NCBI GenBank assembly: GCA_036345935.2
Contig: JADWOT020000002.1
Coordinates: 4,725,898 to 4,789,897, forward strand
Reading direction: 5' to 3'
Length of the DNA: 64,000 nucleotides
Source of the DNA: Taenia hydatigena
Lineage: Eukaryota > Platyhelminthes > Cestoda > Cyclophyllidea > Taeniidae
Notes under the pieces: model-generated
What the model was told of the DNA's origin: nothing
The model's database searches: none
The model's input: only the letters and a program-made list of their open reading frames with translations
In this document: positions 50,930 to 63,545 of the stretch, piece by piece
How the letters are laid out: each line of letters begins with the position of its first letter
Position numbering within the stretch: position 1 is the first letter of the stretch
Program-made: the position numbers and the translations under genes

Positions 50930-53900
50930 AATACGAATGCAATGTACGCACATTTGTAATATCCATCAAGAATTAACCCTAGACGTGAGAATCCATTATT
51001 TCGGCCGTTCCATTTAATCTGGATCTACAAAATCTTGCTCATTGTCTATCTACTTGTGCGTCACATTTGATGTCTTTTAACTATTGCCATAAGATCCACT
51101 CTATTCCTTTGATTGCGCCTAAGTATTTGCTTTGGAGGCTAATACACCCGCTTGTTACGCCCAACTTTAGCATCTTTGTGCACTTCAGAATTTCGCCATT
51201 AAAACCGTAGCACCATCTGCTGCATGTGAAGAACAAAGAAAAAAAATACGAGTGACAGTGGAGCCAGTGCTGGTGAAGAATCAGAAGCAGCAAACTTTGC
51301 AAAAGTAAGATCCAGTGGTATTCGCGTCGTTCCTCGCCGAAACCTTAAATCGCCCTCTATTTATCTCAATGCCTCAGAAGCAGACTGAGTGCAGATTAGG
51401 CTTTGCCGTGTTTCTTTTGTCTTGTGACTTAAGATCTCTTTAGTGCCGAACTTCAATTCCATATTTGTTGTACCCCTTCGGTCTATCCGGTATGCATTAC
51501 TACTGCCTCTTGTGCCATCGCGTGTGTGGAGAGTGGGCACACAAATCCATTTTAACTTCGCATTTTCAACGCAGGCGAACGTCGACTCGGTTCACTGCCT
51601 ATTTGTCACGCACGCCAAGTCTCCAACCCGCCAATAGTCTTGACGTCCTTGCAGTCAAGAAAGCAGCCTTCTATATTCTTCTACAATCCATACACTGGGA
51701 ATAAGCACACTTGCTGTGAGGTTTGGAACTTGAATCAGAGGATCGACTGTTAAAATTACGTGCTCTGAATTGTTTTAAAAAGGCGAAACGTGTTTTTCAT
51801 CGAGGAGCCCATGTCAATAACCCACACATTATTTATCTTGAGGTGGAAGTTAGGTCGGAATTGCGAATCCTTGCGGCTGAGTCTCTATCGCCTTCGTCTG
51901 GCGGTCTTTCTTTTGTTGATTATCAGCCTGGATAGTGACATCCTTTAAGGAAACGTGAACCATACAGCTACGTATGTACGCAGCATCTGCATTGCTCCTG
52001 TTCTGCATAACATGAACCTCTCACGAAGGTTAGCCTTGGCATCGCGACAATTGTAACGGCCTACGTGTTCTCACTGCCTGCCATTGAAAAGCGTTTTTGT
52101 GTAAATTATCAAAGGAATGCTTTTACTGCAGGACAGCTACCTGTCTTTTCTTTACTGCATCGTTAAATGGAGAAGCAAGTGTAGGCGCGTACAGAAGACC
52201 TGCATAATAGGAAATTGACAAAATTTTGAAAAGAGCTCTGACGACAGTGAATTGTTCCTGCTTGAAGAGCTATATCCTGGCATTATCAGGGTGTATAAAG
52301 ACGTAAGAGTGTAAGCGACTAGTTATCAGGAAGTTGTTCTAGTTACTTCCCAGACTGGCAGCACCTTTGAGTGCTATAAAGGAGGTAAGAGGAGAGGTCT
52401 CTGAGCTCGTGTGCAAAAATGGAGTGTCCATATAAACAGGACAGAGAGGAGAGTCCTCTCCTCTTTTACTCACTATATTCTAAATAAGCTTTAAGGTGCA
52501 ACAATTTGTCTGTGCTGTGCCAGAGATTGCAGCCATTAAGGGTTATAGTCCAGGAAGTGAACAGTGTGTGTTAAAGTGTTGCACGCGCATGTCATAGATC
52601 TGACGCCATCGGAAACGCATGCCTTAAGCAAACCAGAACTCATGCAGTAAACCACTCTTGCTAAACCTACGGAGAGTTTGATGCTTGACCTTTGTAATCA
52701 TCATTATTTAAGCGACCTCGTTGCCGCGAAGTGTGTGCAAAAAACCAATAGAAAGCAAAATCTAATTTGCTTGGCATATACAAAACAATTTATGGCGGTG
52801 GTACTGACTTTGAGCTTAGTTAATTGGCATAGGAGCAAGCCTCAAGTGAGTCAAAAGATGGGGTCTGGCGATTCCTACTCCACTGTGTACGGGATAATCC
52901 ATGCTCAAAATGGGGTGAAATGACAACGAAATTGACGTAAGAACTAAGGTTTTGTTTTTTGCAAAACGGATTCGCCGTTCCAAAGCATCAAAATCTATAA
53001 GCTACAGGCTTGAGCAAAGGAGCAATTATTGTTTTTGCTTAGTTTGTTGTGAATCTTTTGAAACCACGGGACACTAGATCCTGTGCTACTCAAAGGAAGC
53101 GATTTTGAGTTGCGCGGTCTTATCTCATCTTGTAGGCTTCCCCTTGAAATGGACGCTCAGTTTCATGGCTGCAAGACTACCTGAAGTATGGAGTGGCTCC
53201 AGGCCATGGACAGTGGCCACTTAGGAGTTATAAACATCAATGCACTCTTCAGTGATTTGGTTCGCTTTTATAAGCTCTGCTAACTCATACGAAATGACTC
53301 GTAAGACCCGACCCTCCAATAAGACGTATTTCACCGGCATCCATGTTGTCATGGCATCCTAGGTAAAGAGTCAACCAGAGTTCATGACGAAAGAGCACAT
53401 CTGGAGCCTGGGCATTGATATGGACTATAAGGTGTGCGCACAGACGGGCGTATTAAAGGCTGCTTGGCACACGTCCCCGAATCTCTACAGAACTCTAATT
53501 GCAATAAATATTTAAACCTTGATGGAGTCAAGTGCCGTGATTTCTATGAAGAAGTTAACAGACGGAACGCGATGGCTGCCAAGGCGGAACTACGTTACCA
53601 CCTGCCTGAGTTGGAAGTTCCTGCCACTAAGTTGGAGGTCAAATTTGAACTGCTCGTTGCTGCTGCTTACGACTTGCCTGTACAACGGATGGGCTAACGT
53701 CTTCGTAATATTTAGAATGCCAGCTTGCCCTTAGATGACGATGAGTGATGCTTAAACATAACCATAGCAAGCACACGAATTCAGTAATGTGCTTTATCTT
53801 TCGCCATTTATTCAATGGCTAAAACAAAGTGCTTGAATAACGTGGGTAGCATAACAAAAAGATTTGCTTGCATATGCGCTTAGGATATTACACATTTGAC

Positions 53901-55310
53901 AAATTAAAGTGGACTTGAATTGCACTTACAAAAGCCTCGCATCTACTCCTGGCGTAGTAACGTACTATGCGGGCTGTTCAAAGTGATTACTCCCTTGATT
54001 TAAGAAATAGCTCTTCCAGTGCTGCACAAGTTGAATAAAAGTCTTCAAAACATTTTCACAATTAGTATTTCTAGCATTGACACAATCTGCTATATTATGA
54101 GGCCTTTAGGGAGTGCCGTGACAGCCGAGTAGGGTTAAGGCTGCAAAGATGTGCTCCTCAAATTATGCACGCACTAGTCCCCTCACAATTTCTCCGAAAT
54201 GTCTACGCTATCACACAACATCAACCTTCTACTCTCATTGCTTCAAAGGAGTGCTAAAGGTACTTTTGAACACAGGAAGTAAAGCTTCTTGCATTCAGCG
54301 AATTAGCAGTGCTGCTGTGAGAAACTGAGGCACCAATCAATCTACAAGGCTGCAGGGATGCGCTTATTTTTTCGACTCTGAGTATCTTTTCCCTACCACA
54401 TCTTACTGTGTAAAATGACCATGAAAAAATTAAAGGCGCTAAAATAATTTGCCTTTTTAGGATTAAAGATACGTCGCTAAAACAAACACAAAACTGAACG
54501 TAAGGCGCAGTTGACGAAATGTCATTTATTCTGGATGAGAATAATGAAAGTGCCAGCAAAGAAATGGAATTTGTCTCCGAATGTCATCGTTACGTATGCA
54601 GTCTTCCGCCCTTACAAATGAACAGTGCACTCATTAGGCATAGTAATGAAGGCATTAAGAACGAAATGACTGATGTAGAAGAGGACGCATACCTTACTGC
54701 ACTGATGATAGCCACCACTTTACTCACTTCTTATGCCCGTGTGTGACGACGACGAATTGGAAGAAAATACAATTAGCATTTCCTATGAGTTTTGACTCAC
54801 CTATCCATCTCTAATATCATGCTTTTAGATTGAGTTTGCAGCCAAGAAGAAGGTTATTTTCTTCTCTGGATTCATGGCGCTTCCATTGTCTATACGGCGG
54901 CGAGACTCGCCTGCTTGACACCCGAGGACACGTTCAAAGAAGCGTAGTGCCTATTTTAGTGATAGCCTTTAATAAGAATCCGCGTGTGCATCTTGTAATA
55001 CATGCAGACATGTTTGTGTCAAGGTGCCGAACAAGCAGTGAGCCCTGGCTGTTTTACAAAATTAAGTCGGCCAGGTCATCCGAATAGAGTAAGAAGCATA
55101 TGGAGACCGGTTCTAATATCGCACGTACTGCACAAACAACCTTACGAGTTATCAGCCCTTTAAGCATTTTTAACCATTTTCGGTAAACAGCTGGTACCTC
55201 TACAAAATACTCCAGTCGATTTCTCACACGAAAAGAACAATCAACCTGGCACGTAATCTCAGGAGAATGTGCACAAGTTTGCGCAAGATATATTGACTTA
55301 AATCAAACCG
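50930..55310. repeat. Duplicated block A2 (inverted partner at 16.4-20.9 kb)
   Basis: This aligns with the minus strand of block A1 over its whole length. Paired frames such as 52678-52923 and 54519-54746 remain open in both copies. Others are broken in one copy only: the frame intact at 19570-19767 (minus) has a TGA in the matching position near 52217 here. A segment of about 1.07 kb (52913-53977) has no counterpart in A1. Confidence 0.85.
52913..53977. other. Block present in A2 only (indel relative to A1)
   Basis: A1 is continuous where A2 is split between CTCAAAATG (52903-52911) and AAAGTGATTAC (53980 onward). The extra DNA contains an 87-codon plus frame (53434-53697) with a fairly hydrophilic, gene-like composition, including YEEVNRRNAMAAKAELRYHL, but no known domain. 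No terminal repeats or target-site duplication were seen. Insertion into A2 and deletion from A1 cannot be told apart. Confidence 0.6.
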
Positions 55311-56541
55311 AGTGTCCTTTACAATCCTTTCCTTAACTCGAGATCAAATCAAACATGCACTGACTACCGTAGCAGCTGATGCTTATTATCGGGAATCCTA
55401 AGAAAACTCTTTAATGAATACGCACTCTATGATAAGGGAGGCTGCTCAATCCATCAACATTTTTCATTCATTTGTGTTACTTTTGTCATAACTGTCTGCG
55501 AAATTCCCACTTTTCATTGTTATGAGGCACTATTGCATGGCTTTATACTGGATTACATATTTCTTTTAAGAGATGGTGGCAACAGCCCAAGACAAATTTC
55601 ACTAAAGCTGCCATGGTTGCAGCACTACCGCGTTTGTCTCTCCTTTCTTGCGACAATTCTTGACACAAGTGAACTGATTGCTTTACGACACCTTTATCTT
55701 CTAAGATCAAACGGGATCAACGTAGTCTTGGTGAAAACAGGAAGAGTGCCTTCCCTCACATTTGAGGAAACCTAACTTCTTGTCGAGGAGGGAGTTTGAT
55801 AAAGCGCCGCATAAAATAATATAAGCATCATAATCTACACTTATATTCTGAGCACAATTTAGCTGAAAAAGTAGCTAGATTCGCCGCAGCAGTGAAGAGT
55901 GTCGAGAACTCTTGACGGACGAAACACGCCGCAATGCGTGGGCATGATAAACACAATTGAAGCATGTTAAGAGCTTAAGGACTACCAATGTGACTCGGAG
56001 ACTTAGTCGTTTGACAAACGCACAGCAGAGGAAGTCTAGGTGATCTGTTGCCAAAGGCACACAGCATTCAGCCTAAATGGCGTTGCGATGATGACATCCA
56101 CATCATTTAAAGATGCCTTAGGACTTTAGGGGTGAAAATTAAAGCAGCAACCCATAACGGCAACGACAATTTCTGCTTAACGATTGAATAGTTGTCAGCG
56201 AATCATGCTACGCCGCACATTTTTGGCTAAAATCAATGGTTTACAAAACTGACATCAAAGAAATGCACATTATTTTGAAGTAGGGTTCATCAGCGAGAAG
56301 AATTCACTGAGCGCAAATCTGAAGATGGAGATGTCGTCAGATCTGCTCGACAGACGAAAGCCAGAAATGCACTTCACTTCTTTTATGACCGCTGAAGTAA
56401 ATGCCCTTACTGAATCACCCTGTTCATTCAAGAAGCTTGAGGGTAAAAGAGGGCAAGGCAACCAAGACGACCGCTATATTTGCGGCAGTGTGCATCAGCC
56501 TATCCTCTATCAGCGATGACACAGATTTCAAAGCCTAAATT
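55311..56541. other. Spacer between blocks A2 and B2, nothing recognised
   Basis: No gene is recognised. The minus strand near 56270-56461 weakly resembles the sequence after block B1 (27057-27242), so decayed block B DNA may continue on this side of the gap. Confidence 0.35.
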
Positions 56542-56641
56542 NNNNNNNNNNNNNNNNNNNNNNNNNNNNNNNNNNNNNNNNNNNNNNNNNNNNNNNNNNN
56601 NNNNNNNNNNNNNNNNNNNNNNNNNNNNNNNNNNNNNNNNN
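56542..56641. other. Scaffold gap (100 N)
   Basis: Exactly 100 consecutive N. It lies at the edge of duplicated block B2, so the order and orientation of A2 relative to B2 and C2 depend on this join. Confidence 0.98.
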
Positions 56642-59470
56642 CATAAAAGTAATCTATGCAGTGATGAAATGGCACTTATCACAGAACCCATTCAATAGAC
56701 AGCTACCACGAGATAATAACATCGTGCAACCAAACAGCCTTTTATAGGCATGTCTTATACACCAAATCGCCGTTTCGTTTTCCACCACTTCCATCGCAAA
56801 ATAGTGGCCCGGTAAAATCTAGTCGTGAAATGCTCGCCAGGCATCGTTTCGATAGTGCCAGCGTTGCACTTTAAGTGTTCAAGTGTGGCGTGCATTAGTG
56901 TAATGGTGAAAGGAAACGGAAAAGTAAGCTCCCAAGCTTTGGCATATTTTTATTTGGCACGTTCTTCGCAACTGGGCTGCTATTGCACGCAACCAAGCTT
57001 GTCAACGCCTCGCTTCATGTCTTTGCTGAGAAAAAAATTTGGCGGGCATAAATTTCTAAAAGGCTACTGACATATCTGAGCGAAAATGCGACGACGAGGG
57101 GTGTTGTGGCATGGGTCTATGAAGCACTGTAGTTGCACAAAGAACTTTCAGTCCATCCAAATGTCAAAGCAAATTTTCTAGTAAAAATAAAAAGCGACAA
57201 ATGTCACATAGAATGTCAACTAATGATTGTACAGTACTTAGGCTCTAATAGGTTCCGAACATTTTTCTTAGGAAAACAGTAATACGATTTCGGGACGGTC
57301 GAGCAGCTTGCACATCACCCTTGTGAACGATTGTGGCAACCAAGGAGGCTTTGGAGCTGGCGTTCGTTAGAACGCCACAAGATAGTGCAGGTAAATCAGA
57401 AGGTCGCACAAGCTTGACTGAGAGGTGGTGTAATGTGATGGATCCCAATAATGTTGAAAATGTCATTACGTGAGACCGTGGTTGATAGAGGAACGGAACT
57501 GGACTCATCGTAGAAGAAAGTAACTGCGCAGCAACGATCTAATCGTTCACGATATGTTATTGCTCAACTCACATTGCTAAATATGTGACAATGAAAAATA
57601 AGATCTGTTATTGGAGCACAAAGATTAACATGTAGATATGGGTTAAAGGTGCCGAAATGAATGATGGTAATTACAGAACTAGTAAAATTATTAGTCATGA
57701 ACTACATAACCCGATGCATTTCCTAGGGAACCAAAAGCAAAAAGCGTCTAAAACAAAGCTATGGTCAGCGCCTAACCATCAATATGGACTTCTCATTGTA
57801 AGCTTAATCGTGCAGGCGTTCGTAGCAAAAGAGAATAGATCATAGCTTTAGAAATCTATGAATTATTGCTTCTCGAGCAAATGCCAATGCACAACTGTGC
57901 ATTTATAATGATGCGACTGTTATCATGTATCCACGCTCTTCATTATTAATGGCAATTCAATCGTCCAGCCCAGCCATACACTCAAAAATCTTTGAATTTA
58001 GAGTTTGCTTACGTTTTAGCACAGTCCATCAGTAAATTACTGTCAACAAAACGCATTCCAGGCTATAAAGGGTCTAGACGAGATGCAAGCCTCCAGCAGA
58101 CCCGGGTGGAGTAAGGCTGGGTAACCTCACGCATTCAGTCATTTTCATTTTCTGTGGTCGAAGTAATGCAATTACATGTGTGCTAGCTAGCTCTGACCTA
58201 AAAACACGCTTAAACACAATGAAACTGAATGAGAATACAAGCTGCAATTAAGGGTATGGTGGAAGTCTATAATTATCACACTCGCAGCTATCACCGTGGC
58301 TGAAGCTTTAAAATGACCGGCATTTGTTACTTCAGGTTTATAGATTTGATAAAATTAGGTGGGAGGAAACGCAGTCTTGATTGGTTAAAAAGGGCTTTTA
58401 TTCGTCTTCCGAGCAAGCTCTATACTCGAGCTCAAGCTCTGCAACATCTTTTCCTAATCACTAACCAAATCTAATAAAGCGAGGATATATTGGTTTGATC
58501 CAGCGTTTTCTAGATCGCTGTGAGGTGGCTCGGAAAAAGCGCGATAAGCACTTCACAGATCAATTCTAACTCAACTTAATTTACTTGGCCCTAATTGCCC
58601 TTAATCATTGCTTTAAACTAGCAGCAATGAGGTTGTCATGAAGAACTTTTGCACTGCTCAGCCATGCACGCAAAGTTAATTCGAAGTGCCATCGAATGCG
58701 GGTTCAATTGTGTGCTGGCGTAGGATAAATTGTACCAAGGAGCATGCAAGCTGAGTGAGTTCAGAGAATGCTTTCTTAGCATTGAGAAAACCTGAAGTCT
58801 CTCAAGCTCCAAAGACCGAAACGCATGCATTTTTATTGTGCTTACCCTCACAGCATAAGCAGTAGTTTAGGTTGACGATGCGACGAATTCGACTGGAGAG
58901 GCATTAAAACATCGGCAATGGCAGCCACTTGACTGGGCTTAAAAATGCAAAGCATTTGCGCATTGGTACGCCTTCTTAAAGCGGCCGCTGTATGCACTTG
59001 CTTTTTAGCAGCAAAGTGAAATTGCAAATTTGTGTAGAATAGCTGGCGCAATTCTATGATAGAGCAAAAATCGCACCTGGTTTAGTGGCCATTTAGCAAT
59101 GGCCGGATAGACTAGTGAAACAGGCGAGCCGGTAAATGAGTGGGCGGTTGAATACTTCAACTTATGCTGGCTTTCCCACCGAAATGATAGGTTACGCAAA
59201 GTGGGAGTTAGGGATTGGGCCTTGGCAAACAGGTTTGGCGCTCTCTTTATTGAAAGTTTTGCTATGGTGAACCTAATAAAGCACCAAGGTCAAGATGCAA
59301 ATCCTTGTAGCCAAAACAGTCGATAAGATAAACCACTAGCATTCATTTATGCAGTGGTCCATCCTGACCACGAAATAGCATCATATAGTAAGACCGCGTG
59401 AAAGAAGAAACGCGAGCTGTTGTATGCCATCACAACTGGTAACATCCACCAAAATGTAGCCGTTGCAACA
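56642..59470. repeat. Duplicated block B2 (inverted partner at 24.0-26.6 kb)
   Basis: Plus-strand sequence aligns with the minus strand of B1 from just after the gap (AGTAATCTATGCAGTGA) to near 59470. Small indels are frequent. The counterpart of the 188-codon broken frame of B1 lies at about 57.25-57.85 kb on minus and is more degraded. No intact gene was seen. Confidence 0.8.
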
Positions 59471-61089
59471 ATGATTATAGCGTTTAATCTGGGCCTAGTC
59501 AATCCTTCGTCAAACTTAATTCCCAAATTTCATTATTTGGGGCTAACTCAAAAGCATTTCATCGCATTGCCATTGTTCTTTTACCGGGACTTCTCAGATG
59601 GACGCTAATGGCACAAATAGGTGACGCCTCTTTGTGGGGAATAACCTGCTATACTAAGTAGAAGAAGATTCACCATTGATTGCTTTTGCGACAGCAGTAG
59701 AAAACCGAGTTAAGAAAACAGTCTATCCTTAATGGGTGCATAGTTGATGCTTGACTTCGGAAAACGAGAACGACGAATGACTTGCTGCAATTTACGCAGT
59801 TGTGGGTACTCTCAACAATCATGCGCATAAGTGGGCCTCTCCCTAATGCACTTTTAGTGATACTAAGCATAGGAGTTTCGGTCCACTACAATTGTCCCCA
59901 ACGTCGTGGCGCGCAGTCATCATCGGTGGTATACATGGCACGCAACGTTACGTCATAACCGTCAAATTTTGCAAGTGCGGAGAGCATTTTCTTTATTTCG
60001 TCTCCCTTTTCCTTGCCCACGATGTGGCTATTTTTTGCTCATTTTCTCAAAATAGCTTGCCTTCGTCCTTTCAGCTAGGGAATGTTGCAGTTGAATGCTC
60101 GCAATTGACATGCCAATCGTCAATGGGTTCTCAAGTAAGCCTATTTATCTGCCTCGTACTGAACTCTCGATCATCCATTCTGTATGCATCCTTCATCATC
60201 ACGTCCATCTAAATGTCCAATTAGATCTGGTTTATTTGTCTCAAAGCTCTTCGCTCCTTCTCCATTCTTGCGAGACTACACTATGCTCAGAGTTATCTGC
60301 CGAAGTAGTTTATCTCTGGCCCACGTCTTCTGAGCTACTAGCCCGTTCACTGTGCTTGTCTACAAGAAACGGTTCTAAACACCTCCTCACAAATTTTCAA
60401 ATTTGGACTAACTTTGCAAACCTATTGCAGCTAAATCAGTCCCCGAATAATTTGTTCCCTTTTTGGGTCACATCCATTGACACCTGCCTCAAGGCATTTG
60501 ATTATCACCCGAAACTTTTCTTCTCTCATGCCTTCCGGCCATTTGTTTTCCAGTAGCATCTCAAAGTACTCCAATGTTGCCTATATCAGTATCCCCTGTC
60601 GCAAACGCCAGTTTTCAAAGTGTTCCACTATCAATCCTCGAACCAATGTGGCATTGGTCATTGACCAAACTTCTGTCACAGTGTCTAGAGATATTCTTTG
60701 GTCAGCTAGGTTTCAGTACTGGGAAGAATTTCCCTTTTCTCATTTTAAGAAAATCCACACACTAGGACACGATCCTTTCAGAGCAGATGACTTTGTGTAG
60801 CGTTTTCTGTAGGGATCACAAATTAACCTGTGCATGAATGGCTGATGGCAGTCTAAACAATACTGGAGGGAGGTTACTGAAAGGGTTATCTGCGCGCGCT
60901 CTACAAGAATTGCTTACATCGGATTGCCATTCCATCCTGTTCAGAGGCTAATTACTTCAGTAAACGTAATGGCTGGACTGTTAGGGTCAGTAAATGTGCC
61001 TATACCCATCTCTCATCCCCTATTTAGAAGGCAAATCATAAATGGCGACCGTCACCCCACAGTGGATAGCAGCTAGAATTGTTTACAGC
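59471..61089. other. Spacer between blocks B2 and C2
   Basis: Plus-strand frames at 59892-60212, 60095-60556 and 60477-60800 overlap in different frames. The last two could be read as one broken segment through a frame change near 60500, but no domain is recognised. If the minus-strand antigen gene has a C-terminal exon spaced as in its partner, it should lie near 60.0-60.1 kb; no suitable hydrophobic exon was found there. Confidence 0.35.
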
Positions 61090-61867
61090 ATTGCCAAACG
61101 ACGCAAGGGCTGCGTCTGGAAATAAAGTAATTACACTTAATTCTGCTGTGAGACTCAAAATAGGCGTGGGTGATTTCATCTCGTCTGAGTAAGCTTCCTT
61201 TATCACGATAAGTGTAAAACGTCATGCATGACAATTGCGTTAGAAAGAGCTCTGTCCAAATTTCCTTGTATGGGAGTACTCTTAGCATAATTCGTCGTGG
61301 GCATTAAGTGCGAATTTAGTTTAGATACATTGACACCGATTTGCTAGTGGAACTGAACTTGGGCCCTAATGTTGTGTCTCCTTTGCGTGAAAATGCAAGA
61401 CATCACTACAAATGTAAGAATTTGAAGCATAAGACATTTGTTTAATTCGCAGCACAGTGTAAACTCAGTTTAGAGTTGGCAAAACTGGTAAACTCAAGAG
61501 AATAGGGTGAACATAAAGATGCTTTCATTTTAGTAGCTGTCTAATCAAAGAGGTTACACCGGAAATAATTAAACATAAGAGAGTAACACTGATCCGTTGC
61601 ACGCACCATGAATGCCTATGTTGAAAAAAGAGAGGTCTGGTAATTTTGCATAATTGACGTAGTTGTAAGCATGCCAAATTTTTTGGTACTTTGCTCTTAC
61701 GCACATGCAAGCTCAAGTACGCCTCAGTGCCGTGCCAGACGGGACCAGACGGAATGGACCCTTAGGTAGATCAGTTGGTCGCCATAACACCCTCGTCCTC
61801 CCTATGCAAACAAACAAGTCATCTCTCGGTTTGGTAGAGCACATTGCAGCCACACTTGCCAGCTTAC

Positions 61868-63498
61868 CGGAGGGTGGTGTTCTAACAAATCCATCGTATA
61901 GTTCAGTCGCCTCTGTATCCACCAACACTCGGTATCGAGTTTTGGCCTCCAACCCGTCATGAGTAACTCTCCCCTGTGAATAATTTGCCGCTTTACTCTT
62001 GGCGAAGTAAGGTCGATGAGTAGAAACCACAGTCAGTCTAATCTGCTTCGCGTAGTGTCTACCCAACGCTCTCGCATTCCAATTTAACGTAATGCTTTGT
62101 GGCGTCTCGAAACTCCATCGGAAATGTGCTGGAAGTGGTTTATTTGCTTCCCTTCTCTCGTCTAGAAGATAAAAAGAACTTCAATGCATGATAACAATCA
62201 CGCAAGATTTCGGACCCTACTAGGAGCGAAAATGTGGAACGTTTAATGCTAAGCTATTTGCAGCGATGACAGCAAGCTGCATGAATTAAATGCGTCTACC
62301 CCTAAGCCGCAACAAACACTTGCTTAACGTAGACGCCAATTTACGGTTCGAGGGTGTGCAGCATAATTATGAGCGTACTTTTTGGGAGATGTTTAAGGTT
62401 AATTCGTGAGTTTAGCCCGTCTTTTATTACAGACATTTTTGAACTATGTATCGCATGCCATTGGGATGGGTAATGGACACTTGCCACATACCTTTCCATC
62501 CAATATCCACTTACTCACAATATGCTACAAATTAAATGAAAAAATGAGGCATTAGCACAACATCTTGAAATTCCTTATGCACACGGACATGCCATGCTTT
62601 GGCACGATGATGCACATCACAATCGCACTTGCCAGCTTACCAGTGGGCAGTGTTTTAATGAATCCGTAGAATATAATATCAGAGCTCCCATTTGCAATTG
62701 CGTTCACAAACACATGGTATCGTGTGTCGGACTCCAACCCGTAGAGAATGAACATCCCGTTCGAAAAATTTCCTTTTTTGCTCTCGAGTAAAAAAGGGTG
62801 TGATGGTGAAAATGCAGTCACCCTAATTTGTTTGGCGTAGTGCTCGCCCAACTCTTTCACATTCCAAAGTAGCGTAATGGTGTGGGCTCCCACGCAACAC
62901 CAGTGGAAGTGATTTGGAAGCGGTTTGTTTGCTTCTATTGCCTCATCTGTGAAAAAAAACAATGCAATCTGCTTAGCAGAACCGTTACGAGCATCGCATC
63001 GCTTTGAAACAGGGATACCGAAATCTTCTGCGCCCAAAATGAAAGCACTAATGTTAAGAAATGTAACTACTTGCCATTCACTTTTAAAATGCAACAAATG
63101 ACACGCTTGATCTACGGGAAATAGGCGTTTGTAAGCCTTAACTTGTGACGTGGGAGTTTGAATTACAAGTAAACACATGTCTTGAGAAGCATGCTAATAA
63201 TTTGAGTGAAATACAACGGGGATAGGAATGCGGCACGCAGTTAGTCTGACTTGCTAGCCATTCGCATACAAATACCACCGTCAATCGGTACAAATGCAGC
63301 TATCTGTATGAGTGAATGGAAAATGAGGAGTTAACATCAAGTGAATGCAACACATAAAACGGAAGCAATTAATCGGTGGGAAATATGCACAAATGCTGAT
63401 CGGTGCTACCCAGTAGATAATAACTCACCGCCCAGTTCTATGCGGCTCTTCGCCAAGTGCAAAATTGCCAGCAGCATAAGGTGCAAGCGAAGTGACAT
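61868..63498 (-). CDS. Inverted copy of the two-Fn3 45W/TSOL45-like antigen (last exon not found)
   Basis: Exon 1, 63498-63429, encodes MSLRLHLMLLAILHLAKS, a signal peptide close to that of the plus-strand gene; donor GTGAGT. Exon 2, 62946-62641 (acceptor TTTTTTTTCACAG, donor GTAAGC), is the first Fn3 domain, with TITLLWNV and LESDTRYHVFV. Exon 3, 62161-61868 (acceptor TATCTTCTAG, donor GTAAGC), is the second Fn3 domain, with SITLNWNARAL and LEAKTRYRVLV. All junctions are phase 1, exons 1 and 3 have the same lengths as in the partner, and no stop or frameshift interrupts any of the three. Survival of all frames and splice sites after marked divergence of the surrounding DNA suggests selection on the protein. 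A hydrophobic C-terminal exon was not recognised downstream, so the gene is partial as annotated and might be a recent pseudogene. Confidence 0.7.
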
Positions 63499-63539
63499 CG
63501 TCAAGGAAGACTTGGATTACAAGCATAAATCATGGGGTA

Positions 63540-63545
63540 TTTATA
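63540..63545 (-). promoter_or_regulatory. TATA box of the minus-strand antigen copy
   Basis: TATAAA on the minus strand, 42 bp upstream of the ATG at 63498, matches the box and spacing in front of the plus-strand gene. The flanking sequence (TATAAATACCCCATGATTT) is nearly the same in both. Confidence 0.65.

Noticed and set aside
60095..60800. Two overlapping plus-strand frames that might be one broken gene
   Set aside because: A frame change near 60500 would join them, but no domain is recognisable and there is no conserved partner.
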